From CAWFFV01 sp963814985 (GTDB lineage: Bacteria > Chloroflexota > Ktedonobacteria > Ktedonobacterales > Ktedonobacteraceae): a stretch of DNA of 42,418 nt. The stretch is taken from positions 1-42,418 of the forward strand of contig CAWFFV010000019.1 of assembly GCA_963814985.1 (NCBI GenBank). The letters run 5' to 3'. Shown piece after piece: positions 19,125 to 29,042 of the stretch. The notes under the pieces are model-generated. The model was given only the letters and a program-made list of their open reading frames with translations. It made no database searches and was not told the DNA's origin. A program made the position numbers and the translations under genes. Position 1 is the first letter of the stretch. Each line of letters opens with the position of its first letter.

Positions 19125-19966
19125 GCACAATCATAGTACATCCGAGACGAAGCATAGGACAACGCTGGAACAAGTCACTGAAGAAATACCTGGCTGTCAT
19201 GCGTGTGAGTATGGCAAACAACCTTGCGTATCTCATGGAAGTCTTCTTCCGTGCTTTACTGCTGGTTGTGTTTGTCTTTGTTCTCAGCCAGCTATGGAAA
19301 ACGGTCTTTACCTTGCGAGGAGCAAGCGTCCTCGATGGATTTAGTGTCAACGCTCTGATCTGGTATCTGGTAGCAGCAGAAACGATTGCAATATCGATGC
19401 CTGCATTGACGCAACGTATTGACCAGGAAGTGCGCTCTGGTCAACTGGCTTATCTGCTGGCACGGCCATGTAATTATATCCTCTACAACTTTGCGCACTA
19501 TCTGGGCGAGCGGCTGGTACGTCTGGTGATGAATAGTATTGTCGGAGCTACTCTGGCACTGGTGGTTGTGGGTCTACCACAGCTCTCATGGGAAGGAGTG
19601 CTCGTCTGGCCTTTGATGGTGTTCCTGGCTATGAGTATTGATTTTGTAGTCTACTTTAGTATCGGGTTACTGGCCTTCTGGACGGAAGAGACCCGGCCTT
19701 TTGCCTTTGTCTTCAGTCGCCTGACGCTGGTATTAGGAGGTGTAATGGCTCCGTTGGAGATTTTTCCGCAACCTTTGCGTAGCATAGCCCAGGCACTTCC
19801 ATTTAGCACTATCCTCTATGGACCTGCACGTATGCTGGTTCACTTTGAACTGGATCGCTTTGTCTGGCTCTTAGGACAGCAGGTGCTGACTCTGGCTGTG
19901 GGAAGCGTGATTTTGCTGGCGATATACCAGATAGCAATTCGTCGTGTCAATATCAATGGAGGATAG
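19121..19966 (+). CDS. ABC-2 family permease, first subunit
   Basis: A 281-residue membrane protein with about six hydrophobic helices. It contains the conserved family pattern WYLVAAETIAISMPALTQRI followed by DQEVRSGQLAYLLARPCNYI, which marks the DUF990/ABC2_membrane_6 family (the 'G.L.Y.L..P' coupling region). It overlaps the ATPase stop by 4 bp and is followed almost directly by a second permease, giving an ATPase-permease-permease operon. It forms half of the export channel in the cytoplasmic membrane. Confidence 0.85.
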   Translation: MSTIIVHPRRSIGQRWNKSLKKYLAVMRVSMANNLAYLMEVFFRALLLVVFVFVLSQLWKTVFTLRGASVLDGFSVNALIWYLVAAETIAISMPALTQRIDQEVRSGQLAYLLARPCNYILYNFAHYLGERLVRLVMNSIVGATLALVVVGLPQLSWEGVLVWPLMVFLAMSIDFVVYFSIGLLAFWTEETRPFAFVFSRLTLVLGGVMAPLEIFPQPLRSIAQALPFSTILYGPARMLVHFELDRFVWLLGQQVLTLAVGSVILLAIYQIAIRRVNINGG

Positions 19967-19970
19967 GGTG

Positions 19971-20768
19971 ATGCTCAGAAGATCTGTGAGTACATTGCGC
20001 TTCATCGGGGCTTATGCTGCTGCCAACCTGCAAGCAGCAATGGAATACCGTGTTGCCTTCCTGGTGCAGGTCATTACGATGGTTGCCAATGATAGCCTGT
20101 GGCTCTTTTTCTGGTGGACCTACTTTCAACAGTTTCCACTCACCAATGGTTGGCAGCATACCGATATTGTGATACTCTGGGCCATCTCTGCTTGCGGTTT
20201 TGGCCTCAGTGTATGTATGTTTGGCAATGCTGGCAAACTGGCTATGCTCATCATGAATGGTGGCCTGGATGCCTACCTGGGTATGCCACGCAATGTTTTG
20301 CTGCATGTCTGCATTGCAGCAACAGATCCGACAGGGTGGGGAGATATTATCTTCGCGGTCGGAGCTTACCTGTTGTTCTTACATCCTGACCTATCTCATC
20401 TGGGACTGTTTGTCCTGCTGGCACTGCTGGTATCCCTCATTTACACATCATTTCTGGTGATTCTTTGTTCTCTAGCTTTCTTTCTGGGCAATACTGAAGG
20501 CTTAGCACAGCAGATGAGTGGAGCTTTGATTTCATTTAGTAGCTATCCGATGGACATCTTTCATGGTGTAGTCAGGTTGTTGCTCTTTACCGTCATTCCG
20601 GCAGGCTTCATGTCGTTTATACCGTTACAGTTATTGCGTCAGTTCACATGGCCACTGCTGGGTGCGATGGTGGGATCAACCGCGTTGATTGTGTGTATCG
20701 CTGTTGGATTATTCGAGCTGGGGCTACGTCGCTATGAGAGCGGGAATCTGCTGGGGGGACAGGGATAA
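19971..20768 (+). CDS. ABC-2 family permease, second subunit
   Basis: A 265-residue membrane protein with about six helices, distantly like the preceding gene product. The pattern LAMLIMNGGLDAYLGMPRNV matches the coupling segment of ABC2_membrane_6 permeases, and SSYPMDIFHGVVRLLLFTVI then PAGFMSFIP is the family's C-terminal signature. It probably pairs with the first permease as a heterodimer. The start at 19971 has GGAGG eight bases upstream; the frame is also open from 19944, inside the previous gene. A large hairpin lies downstream. Confidence 0.85.
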   Translation: MLRRSVSTLRFIGAYAAANLQAAMEYRVAFLVQVITMVANDSLWLFFWWTYFQQFPLTNGWQHTDIVILWAISACGFGLSVCMFGNAGKLAMLIMNGGLDAYLGMPRNVLLHVCIAATDPTGWGDIIFAVGAYLLFLHPDLSHLGLFVLLALLVSLIYTSFLVILCSLAFFLGNTEGLAQQMSGALISFSSYPMDIFHGVVRLLLFTVIPAGFMSFIPLQLLRQFTWPLLGAMVGSTALIVCIAVGLFELGLRRYESGNLLGGQG

Positions 20769-20830
20769 CTGCCATTCGTTATCAGATGACCTTTTCAAAA
20801 TTCCTCAGCGCCTATGGCGCTTCGCAGGCC

Positions 20831-20907
20831 GTTTTGTTTGGGTTTTGTTGCCCGTAACGCAGGTTGCGCAGCAACCTGCGTTACGGGCAACAAAACCCAA
20901 ACAAAAC
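20831..20907. repeat. 77-nt perfect hairpin with 37-bp arms
   Basis: Left arm 20831-20867 and right arm 20871-20907 are exact reverse complements over 37 bp, leaving a loop of only three bases (GCA). The arms begin GTTTTGTTTGGG and end GCAGGTTGC. It lies between convergent genes (20768 + and 20983 -) and could end transcription in both directions or be the folded core of a small mobile repeat. Confidence 0.9.
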
Positions 20908-20913
20908 AAGAGT

Positions 20914-20950
20914 GAGCCACCACAGGTGGCGAGGAGACCTGAGGAGTTAT
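20914..20950. repeat. 37-bp dispersed repeat, copy 1
   Basis: A 37-bp sequence starting GAGCCACCACAGGTGGCGAG and ending GAGTTAT, matching 28929-28965 at 35 of 37 positions in the same orientation. Its first half is itself a small inverted repeat (GCCACC/GGTGGC). Directly preceded by the 77-nt hairpin. Confidence 0.85.
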
Positions 20951-20982
20951 GACAAATTGTCGAGGCCGTAGGAAAGGGCGAA

Positions 20983-22734
20983 CTAATTCACCGATCCCCA
21001 TGGCCTTGCACGCCTGCGAGCTTTCTGTGCCTCTTGTGGATTGTTCAACGCCTCGTACACGTCAGCTTTGAGTGTCCAGGCTCGTGCATAGCCCTTGTCC
21101 ATCTCGGTTGCCTCATTGAGAGCATCTAGCGCAGCTCGATTGTGTCCCAGGCGAATGAGCGCTTCAGCCTTATTGCACCAGGCGACCGCACTACGCAGGT
21201 TGACCAGCAATGCACGAGTGTAGGCATCAACGGCTCCTGCATAGTCACGCAAACTGGAACGAGCATTCCCCAGACCATTCCAGGCCTGGAAGCTCTTGGA
21301 ATCGTAGGTCAGAGCTTGCTCGTAAGAGGCAATGGCCTCTTGTGGAATGTTCATATTCAGTTGCGCATCTGCTTTCCCATTCCAGGCAGCAGCATACTGA
21401 GGATCTATTGTCAGTGCTCGCTCGAAATGGACCAATGCCTGTTGATAGCGTTGGAGACGGTTAAGCACCAGTCCGGCACTAACCCAGACGACAGCATTAT
21501 CAGGATCAATTTCAGTAGCTCGCTGGTAAGCCTCAAGTGCCTTACGATAATTTCCCTGGTTGTAGAGCGCAGTTCCTTTGCCATTCCAGGCATAGAAGTT
21601 ACGCTGATCCATGCGCAACGCTTCCTCGAAAGCTTGCAGGGCCTGTGAGAAATGTTGCAGCTTCAAGAACTGGTCACCCTCGCGGCATTTCTCGTGTATA
21701 CCGCTTGTGCTAGACACTTTGGAAGTGTACTGGTTATTGGCTAAAGTGCTCTTTCCGGTTGCCGTTGATGCCAGTGAACCCGCAGAAGAGATTCCACGTA
21801 CATGGGGAGCAGGACGCAACTCTGGAGCTATATTTTGTACAGAAGGACGTATCTTGGTCGGACGGCAGGCAAAATCGAACGCACGTAGGAATTCCTGCAT
21901 GTCTGCGTAGCGCTCCTCTGGTCGTGGCGCAAGAGCACGTTGCATAACGGTATCCATAACTGTTGGTAACTCAGTGTTAAGGGAAGAGACAGGGGGAACT
22001 GTTCCTCCGAGCGGATCAAGCGGATGATAGCCTGTGAGCATCTCATAAAGAACGACAGCACTGCCATACTGATCACTACGTGGATCGACTATGCCGCTTG
22101 TTTGTTCTGGTGCCATATAGCCTACCGTTCCTCGTACCGTGATAGTTTTTCCAACACTTGCACCAGGCTCCAGCGTACGAGCAATACCGAAATCAGTGAT
22201 CACCAGACGGTAATCTTCCTGATGGAGTAAAATATTTTCAGGTTTAATGTCGCGGTGAATAATAGGACGTGGGCGTGTATGTGCATAGTATAAAGCGTTC
22301 GCAAGTTGATGAAAATTATGAACGGTCTCTTGCGCAGGAAGTGGGCCATTGGCCTGAGCTAGCCTGGTGCGTAATGATCCCGCCGTGTAAAGAGGCATAA
22401 CAAGAAATACGCTAGGGCCATCCTTGCCATAGTCGAGCACTGGAGCAATATTGGGGTGATCCAACGTTGCCGCAATCCGTGCTTCGCGCAGGAAATGGTC
22501 GCGTTCATTGGGCGTGGTCTTACTAGGTAACAGCACCTTGATAGCAATGTGGCGGGAGAGATTTTGATCTACTCCACGAAAGACTGCCGCATATCCACCT
22601 TTACTAATTAAAGCTTCTACTACATATCGTCCGGCTAATGCGGTTTTCAGTAACGGCAGTGCACATGCTCGACAAAACAAATCGCTGTCCCGATTGTCAT
22701 ATCCGCAGTCATCCTGATCGGCGCAGCGTCGCAT
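20983..22734 (-). CDS. zinc-ribbon Ser/Thr protein kinase with TPR array
   Basis: A 583-residue cytosolic protein in three parts. Residues 4-24 form a zinc ribbon with Cys4, Cys10, Cys21 and Cys24. Residues about 36-290 are a Hanks-type kinase with a complete active site: Lys66 in HIAIKVLL, Glu84 in the C-helix, HRDIKPEN with Asp162, DFG Asp181 and activation segment GTVGYMAPEQ. Residues about 345-575 are roughly seven TPR units. No TM segment is seen, unlike PASTA-type kinases. The gene lies 46 bp downstream of a paralogue with the same zinc ribbon, so they are probably co-transcribed. TPRs suggest recruitment of protein substrates; targets are unknown. Confidence 0.92.
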   Translation of the reverse strand: MRRCADQDDCGYDNRDSDLFCRACALPLLKTALAGRYVVEALISKGGYAAVFRGVDQNLSRHIAIKVLLPSKTTPNERDHFLREARIAATLDHPNIAPVLDYGKDGPSVFLVMPLYTAGSLRTRLAQANGPLPAQETVHNFHQLANALYYAHTRPRPIIHRDIKPENILLHQEDYRLVITDFGIARTLEPGASVGKTITVRGTVGYMAPEQTSGIVDPRSDQYGSAVVLYEMLTGYHPLDPLGGTVPPVSSLNTELPTVMDTVMQRALAPRPEERYADMQEFLRAFDFACRPTKIRPSVQNIAPELRPAPHVRGISSAGSLASTATGKSTLANNQYTSKVSSTSGIHEKCREGDQFLKLQHFSQALQAFEEALRMDQRNFYAWNGKGTALYNQGNYRKALEAYQRATEIDPDNAVVWVSAGLVLNRLQRYQQALVHFERALTIDPQYAAAWNGKADAQLNMNIPQEAIASYEQALTYDSKSFQAWNGLGNARSSLRDYAGAVDAYTRALLVNLRSAVAWCNKAEALIRLGHNRAALDALNEATEMDKGYARAWTLKADVYEALNNPQEAQKARRRARPWGSVN

Positions 22735-22780
22735 TCCCTCCTCCGAGTCGTCGTGACACCTTTAGCAGGTGATAATTATA

Positions 22781-24481
22781 CTATTTGGCTGGCTGTTCTA
22801 ACGAACGTGCCCATTCCTGACACGTGAGCGCTTCCTGTTTTCGCCCAAGCTTTTCCAATACAACAGACTTGTTATACCATGCACCCGGTTCTTCAGGAGC
22901 GAATGATGTTGCTTGCTCTAACGCTACCAATGCTTCATCCATGCGGCCTAGAGTAAAAAGTGCAAGACCCTTATTATTCCAGGCAGCGATATAATGAGCA
23001 TCTAGAGCCAGAGCTTTATCAAATGCAATTAACGCTTCTTCATGACGGCGCAAATCGTGTAACAGGCTCCCTTTGTTATACCAGGCTGAAGTTAATCCAC
23101 TATTGTGTTCAAGGGCGTGATTGTAAGATTCCAGGGCATCTTCATACATACGCAACGCAACCAGAACGTTGCCTCGATTATACCACGTGCCGGCTAATGT
23201 TGGGTCAAGAGAAAGTGCCTGATCATAAGTAGCCAGTGCTTCGGCAAAACGTTGCAGATCACGTAAGTCATTGCCGTTATCGACCCAAAATGTTGCATTG
23301 GTAGCGTCAAGTTTTAGCGCTTGCTCATGGAGAAGTAGAGCCTCTTCAGGCCTTTTCAGGCGGCGCATAATATTGCCTTTAGTATCCCACAAAGATGCAC
23401 GCTGGCCATCAAGCGTGAGTGCGCGATCGATAGCGATAAGTGCCTCCTCGTAGCGGTGGAGACTATAGAGGGTATCGCCCATAGCTTGCCAGACAATGCC
23501 TTGCTGGGGATCAAGGAGCAATGCCCGGTCAAATGCTACCAGTGCTTCTTCTGGTCGATTCTGTTCAGCCAGGGCCATTCCGCGACCGCTCCAGGCATAG
23601 ATATAGTTTGGATCGTATGTTAAAGCCTGATCATAACAGTAATGCTCTTCAGTATAGCGCTGTAGTTCATGGAAGACGTTGGCACGTGAGGTCCACATTT
23701 CTGCATCGTTTGGGCGTTGTGAAAGTGCCTGATCATAGGCCTGAAGTGCCTCTTCCGCTCTTCCCAGGTGAAACAAGGTGATTCCCTTGCCACTCCATGC
23801 GTCAACGGAGTTGGCGTTCTGCCTGATAGCAGCCTCATAGGCTGTCAGTGCCTCCTGATAGTTCCCACGTTCGTAGGCCTGATTGCCCTCTGCCAACCAG
23901 TCACGTTGTCGCCTGGCAGTTGGTTTGGGAGTTAATGGTAGCGTAGATCTTATTTGCTGTGGTTGTACGGTTCTGGGTATGTCCGGAACAGATGTTCTAA
24001 ATTGTTTAGGCATACTTTCATTAGGAGCATTGATAGACGGTTGAGGTGGTGTAAAGATGTCGCCCTCAACGCGTGTTACGATACGTGGGATAGGAGTACG
24101 CTGTTCGTTAGTAGAGGTTTGTACCTCCGCTTTCACCAGAAACGCAACAGGCCCATCCTGTCCAAAATCGGTGACACGGATACTACCAGCGTCACTCATA
24201 CGTGCTGAGAACGACATGGCCAATTCTGCATCTTGCAAAAAGTTCATGCGTTCTTTTGCATTTATATCTCTGGGGATCAATGCACGTATGATTACTGATG
24301 AGCCTCCATGTCGATCAATGGCCTGTAATGTGGCGATGTTCTGGTTCTGGCTAAGAAGTCCCAGTATCTCATAGCGTCCTTGTAGAAGTGTACCTCTCAT
24401 AGGAATGCCGCATTGTGCACAGAAGCGGGCCTTTTCTTGATTATCAAAGCCACAGTTTTTTGTATCCAGACACTTCCCCAT
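22781..24481 (-). CDS. zinc-ribbon TPR protein with a pseudokinase N-lobe relic
   Basis: A 566-residue protein paralogous to its downstream neighbour. The zinc ribbon has Cys4, Cys10, Cys21 and Cys24 at identical positions. Residues 35-117 still align without gaps to the neighbour's kinase N-lobe (LQGRYEILGLL, then VTDFGQDGPVAFLVKAE), but the catalytic Lys66 is Arg, the C-helix Glu84 is Asp, and the glycine loop is lost. The whole C-lobe is absent and replaced by a proline-rich linker. Residues about 194-566 are eleven consecutive 34-residue TPRs. It cannot be a kinase; a scaffold or regulator for the neighbouring kinase is a reasonable guess. Confidence 0.88.
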   Translation of the reverse strand: MGKCLDTKNCGFDNQEKARFCAQCGIPMRGTLLQGRYEILGLLSQNQNIATLQAIDRHGGSSVIIRALIPRDINAKERMNFLQDAELAMSFSARMSDAGSIRVTDFGQDGPVAFLVKAEVQTSTNEQRTPIPRIVTRVEGDIFTPPQPSINAPNESMPKQFRTSVPDIPRTVQPQQIRSTLPLTPKPTARRQRDWLAEGNQAYERGNYQEALTAYEAAIRQNANSVDAWSGKGITLFHLGRAEEALQAYDQALSQRPNDAEMWTSRANVFHELQRYTEEHYCYDQALTYDPNYIYAWSGRGMALAEQNRPEEALVAFDRALLLDPQQGIVWQAMGDTLYSLHRYEEALIAIDRALTLDGQRASLWDTKGNIMRRLKRPEEALLLHEQALKLDATNATFWVDNGNDLRDLQRFAEALATYDQALSLDPTLAGTWYNRGNVLVALRMYEDALESYNHALEHNSGLTSAWYNKGSLLHDLRRHEEALIAFDKALALDAHYIAAWNNKGLALFTLGRMDEALVALEQATSFAPEEPGAWYNKSVVLEKLGRKQEALTCQEWARSLEQPAK

Positions 24482-24595
24482 GACCGTGTCCGTCCTCCCT
24501 GTCCGATGCGTCGGTATTTATAGGACCTTAATTTTTTATCCTCCCTACTGTAGCGAAAGTACTGCTACTTTGTCAATATAGCATTACACAATATC

Positions 24596-25747
24596 TCAGG
24601 CAGCGTACCAAATATGATAGATGATGCCATCTTTGTCGTCACTGACAAACATCGTGCCATCGGGAGCAAAGGTCACTCCTACAGGCCTGCTACTAACAGC
24701 CCCATTCGGCTGGAGCCAACCCGTAATAAAATCTTCGGCAGGGCCAGCCACCTGACCATTGCGCAATGGAATACGTACAACCTTGTAACCGGTAGGCGTA
24801 GTGCGATTCCATGAACCGTGGAATGCTATATACAGGCTGTTGCGGTAAGGCTCAGGAAATTGTGTCGCTTTGATAGGGTAGAAATCCAGACCCAGAGGTG
24901 CCGAGTGGGCTTGCATCTTTAACAACGGTTTTTGTACCCCCTGACAGGCATTGGCGGCCTGACCGAATTCAGGATCATGAAGATCCCCTGCATGGCAACG
25001 TGGCCAGCCATAGTCACCCTGATCGATGAGGGCATACAATGTTTCGGGTGGCAGGTTATCTCCCAGTAAGTCGCGTCCATTGACATCAACCCAGATTTGT
25101 TTATTCCAGGGATTGATGGCCATGCCCACCGCATTACGCAATCCTTTGGCGTAGAGTTTCCCATGTGAGCCATCCATATTGTAGACCCATACAGCCGCAC
25201 GATGTGGGTCCTTCTCAATACAGACATTGCAAGTAGAGCCAATAGAGACATAAATGCGATTATCGGGACCGATGAGTACTGTTCGTGTACCATGCTGTCC
25301 ACCTGCGGGAAGGTTAATAATCCGCTCTATGGGACCTGGTTTGAGGGTATTACTTAATGCCATGCGTGCAATGCTGGCTCCTTCGCCAATATACAGATAT
25401 CCATCATGCATCACAAGACTCGTTGGATCGTTGAGATTACTGACAATGGTGATTGGATTGCCTGCATGTTCAGGCGAGGCTCCTGGCGGCAAAGCAAGCA
25501 CCGAATTGCCTCCACGGTTTGCTACCAGGATAGTACCATCAGGCCCGATGGTCATAAAACGTGGAGCGTTCAGCCCTTTGGCATAAACACTGATATGAAA
25601 GCCGGCAGGAAGTTTGATGTCACCCTGTGAACTTGTGGTAGTTTTCGGGGATGGGGGAACGTTTTGCGATGTTGCAATTGTGCCATCTCTGGTACATCCA
25701 CAGAGAAGAAACAGGATCAAAAAGATGGGATAAAGGGTGCGTCGCAA
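24596..25747 (-). CDS. PQQ-type sugar (sorbosone/glucose) dehydrogenase lipoprotein
   Basis: A 383-residue secreted beta-propeller protein. The signal peptide ends in the lipobox LLCGC (Cys18), followed by a Ser/Thr linker and the propeller. Family patterns are LPAGFHISVYAKGLNAPRFM, GPDGTILVANRGGNSVLAL, LYAKGLRNAVGMAINP, DQGDYGWPRCHAGD, FHGSWNRTTPTGYKVVR and VGVTFAPDGTMFVSDDKDG, all seen in the L-sorbosone/soluble glucose dehydrogenase group. It likely oxidises a sugar or aldose-like substrate outside the membrane using PQQ, but neither substrate nor cofactor is proven. About 114 bp separates it from the TPR gene, so it may share a transcript or have its own promoter. Confidence 0.85.
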   Translation of the reverse strand: MRRTLYPIFLILFLLCGCTRDGTIATSQNVPPSPKTTTSSQGDIKLPAGFHISVYAKGLNAPRFMTIGPDGTILVANRGGNSVLALPPGASPEHAGNPITIVSNLNDPTSLVMHDGYLYIGEGASIARMALSNTLKPGPIERIINLPAGGQHGTRTVLIGPDNRIYVSIGSTCNVCIEKDPHRAAVWVYNMDGSHGKLYAKGLRNAVGMAINPWNKQIWVDVNGRDLLGDNLPPETLYALIDQGDYGWPRCHAGDLHDPEFGQAANACQGVQKPLLKMQAHSAPLGLDFYPIKATQFPEPYRNSLYIAFHGSWNRTTPTGYKVVRIPLRNGQVAGPAEDFITGWLQPNGAVSSRPVGVTFAPDGTMFVSDDKDGIIYHIWYAA

Positions 25748-25944
25748 GACTGTACTCCTTTTCTCTACGAGAGTGAAAAATATGTTTTCACGAATATAAC
25801 AAGGAAGAGGATAATGTGCAACTTTGGTCTTCTGAGTTATATAATAGTAATAGATCGCTGTTACAGTGTGTAGGGCTGACTCACGTGCTCGTTTGTGTGG
25901 TCACCCATCCCCTACAGTAGCTACTCCATCTGAAGGACAGATAT

Positions 25945-28665
25945 ATGACTGCAGAAAAAGACGTATTTGGTGCTTATGCTGCCTTAGAGAATGCATATGG
26001 CACAATCAACTACTATCGGTTGGAAACTCTGGCTCAACGCGGCGTACAGGGTCTTGATCGACTTCCTTTTACTGTCAAGATCGTACTAGAGAATATGTTG
26101 CGTCACGCTGGTGGTGAGGTTGTGACAGCGGAGGATGTACTTGCACTGACGCGTTGGAAGCCTGGTCAGGCCTCGACAAGTGAAGCTGAATATCCCTTTA
26201 TGCCAGGACGTGTTCTGCTACAGGATTTTACAGGAGTTCCTGCTGTTGCAGATCTGGCCGCTATGCGTTCTGCTGTTGCTCGTATGAATGGTGATCCGCG
26301 AAAGATCAATCCATTAGTACCTGCTGATCTGGTAATTGACCACTCTGTGCAGGTAGATCTCTTTGGTTCAACGCAGGCCTTTTCACACAACGTGGAGCGT
26401 GAATATGAACGCAATAGTGAACGCTATGCTCTACTGCGCTGGGGACAACAGGCCTTTAGCAACTTCCGCGTAGTCCCTCCGGGTACAGGGATTGTGCACC
26501 AGGTCAACCTGGAGTATCTGGCCTCAGTCGTAATGATAAAGCAAGAGAACGGGGAAACTCGTCGCCTTCCCCGATACGCTGGTTGGCACCGACTCGCATA
26601 CCACGATGATCAACGGTCTGGGTGTTCTTGGTTGGGGAGTTGGTGGTATTGAAGCTGAGGCCGTACTGCTTGGTCAGCCGCTCTATTTGCTCACTCCTGA
26701 AGTTATTGGCATGCGTCTCACTGGTGCCTTGCCAGAGGGTGCAACGGCTACCGATCTTGTGTTGACGGTGACGCAGAAGTTGCGTAAGCACGGCGTGGTT
26801 GCGAAGTTCGTCGAATTTACGGGTCCTGGTCTAAGCCGCCTGGGATTGGCAGACCGTGCAACCATCGCGAACATGTCTCCTGAGTTTGGAGCAACGGCTA
26901 CATTGTTCCCCGTCGATGCCGAGACATTGCGTTACATGCGCGATACGGGCCGCGATCCAAAGCTGGTAGATCTGGTTGAGCGCTACACAAAGGCACAGGG
27001 GTTGTTCCGTACCGATGATCTGCCAGAACCTCAGTTTGATGAGCTGCTCGAACTTGACCTGAGCACAGTAGAACCCAGCCTGGCTGGACCACGCCGTCCC
27101 CAGGATCGGGTGCCTCTACAAAACGTTGGAAAGGTCTTCCGCTCTGCTTATGCCGACCGCTTTGAGGCATCGCAGAAGAATGGTCATAGCGATGAACAAG
27201 ACGAAAAGAAGTCACCGTCCAGATTGGTGATATGCAGACACATATAACGGATGGTTCTGTGGCGATTGCAGCCATTACAAGCTGTACAAATACCTCGAAT
27301 CCCTCTGTAATGGTGGCGGCTGGTCTGGTCGCAAAGCGTGCTGTAGAGCGTGGTCTCTCTGTGAGTCCTAGAGTTAAAACGAGCCTCGCGCCTGGATCAC
27401 GCGCCGTCGTTGACTATCTCAATAATGCAGAACTATTGTCCTATTTGGAAGCTTTGCGCTTCCATCTCGTCGGTTATGGTTGCACCACCTGCATCGGCAA
27501 TAGCGGCCCATTGCTTGAACCCGTCGCGGAAGCTGTGCAAGAGAATGATCTGGTCGTGGCAGCAGTGTTGAGCGGCAACCGTAACTTTGAAGGGCGTATT
27601 CATCCGCAGGTACGGGCAAGTTTTCTGGCTTCGCCTCCGCTGGTTGTAGCCTATGCGCTGGCCGGTACAGTTGATATCGACCTGACAAAGGACCCGATAG
27701 GGACCGATATCAACGGTGAAAAAGTGTATCTACGTGATCTCTGGCCGACTCAGGAAGAGGTACGCAACGTAGTGGCGGCGTCCGTCACACCTGAAGTGTT
27801 TGCACGCAACTATGCTCATGTCTTTGAAGGTGATGAGCACTGGCGTGCTCTGTCAGATGCTACGGGAGACCTTTTCGAGTGGGATGCCAACTCGACGTAT
27901 ATTCAGGAGCCACCCTTCTTCCAGGATATGTCAAAAGAACCCACTCCCGTAAAGGATATTCGTGGGGCACGCGTTCTGGCGATGGTCGATGATTCGATCA
28001 CAACGGATCATATCTCCCCTGCTGGTAGTTTCTCACCTTCCAGCCCGGCAGGTCGCTATCTGCTGGAGCATGGTGTTGAGAAGCGTGATTTCAATACATA
28101 TGGTGCGCGGCGTGGTAATCACGAAGTGATGCTACGTGGTACCTTTGGCAATATACGCTTGCACAACCGCCTGACACCTGAGAAGGAAGGCTATTATACG
28201 GTTCACCTTCCCGGTGGAGAGCAAACAACAATTTATGAAGCTTCGGTGCGCTATCAACAGGAAGAGGTACCGCTACTCGTTATCGCTGGTAAAGAATATG
28301 GCTCTGGTAGTTCTCGTGACTGGGCAGCCAAGGGACCCTTATTGTTGGGAGTCCGGGCAGCCATTGCCGAAAGCTTTGAGCGCATTCACCGCAGCAATCT
28401 GGTTGGTATGGGCATCTTGCCGTTGCAGTTCCGTCAGGGCGAGAGCAAAGAATTGTTGGGGCTGACAGGCCATGAGGTCTACGATATCGAAGGCATTGAG
28501 CAGGGCTTGAAGCCACGTCAGGATGTGACCGTGAAGGTTACACGTGAGGATGGCTCAACCTTTACATTTCAGACGCTTGCTCGCCTGGATAGTCCCATTG
28601 ACGTGACCTACTACGAGAATGGTGGGATTTTGCTCACCGTATTGCGCCGGTTGTTGAAAGATTAG
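25945..28665 (+). pseudogene. acnA: aconitate hydratase A, two apparent frameshifts
   Basis: Reads as a 906-residue aconitase once two single-base shifts are bridged: an extra base near 26558-26560 (between GET and VAFPDTLVGTDSHTT) and a missing base near 27204-27210. Iron-sulfur ligands are seen in SCTNTSNPS and GCTTCIGNSGPL. Later motifs VDDSITTDHISPAG and YGSGSSRDWAAKGP are intact. The enzyme would interconvert citrate and isocitrate in the TCA cycle. The ATG at 25945 has GAAGGAC upstream. The two shifts cancel in length, and the rest is perfectly conserved, so sequencing error is at least as likely as real inactivation of such a central enzyme. Confidence 0.9.
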
Positions 28666-28729
28666 TTAACTAACTTTTTGACCACAAGTTCCGAAAAAGC
28701 GAGGGTGCAGGGAGCGCAGCATCCCTGCC

Positions 28730-28830
28730 GGGGTTCGGGGTGTCCCCGAAAAACTCTTTTTACTTCTTTTGTGCGCCACCGCAGGCGGCGCGAAGAAAAA
28801 AAGAAATTTCTTGGGGGCACCCCAAACCCC
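28730..28830. repeat. nested inverted-repeat element
   Basis: About 45-bp imperfect arms (28730-28777 and 28787-28830) face each other around a short centre. Small hairpins lie inside the arms: TTCGGGG/CCCCGAA at 28734-28750 and TTGGGG/CCCCAA at 28811-28825. The next hairpin outside is GCAGGGA/TCCCTGC at 28707-28728. The interval 28666-29042 holds no gene I can support and looks like a non-coding, MITE-like repeat. Confidence 0.75.
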
Positions 28831-28831
28831 G

Positions 28832-28853
28832 GTCAAGGGCGGCCGCCCTTGAC
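28832..28853. repeat. perfect 22-bp palindrome
   Basis: A fully self-complementary 22-bp sequence whose core is AAGGGCGGCCGCCCTT. It abuts the nested inverted repeat and belongs to the same hairpin cluster downstream of aconitase. Confidence 0.85.
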
Positions 28854-28928
28854 AATCCCGCTTCTCAAGCCACTTGAGGGAAAGCGAACTCTTGTTCGAA
28901 AAATTCGGGATGACCATGAAATGAGAAC

Positions 28929-28965
28929 GAGCCACCGCAGGTGGCGAGGAGACCTGAGTAGTTAT
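28929..28965. repeat. 37-bp dispersed repeat, copy 2
   Basis: Second copy of the 37-bp sequence at 20914-20950, differing at two positions (G for A at base 9 and T for G near the end). In both places it sits at one edge of a strong hairpin structure, suggesting a shared terminal sequence of a repeat family. Confidence 0.85.
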
Positions 28966-29042
28966 ACTAAACCATTTAATTTGTAGCCGTACTTTGCGTC
29001 TGTATATATGATACTCGAATTTTGCTATGTACATGATCTGCA

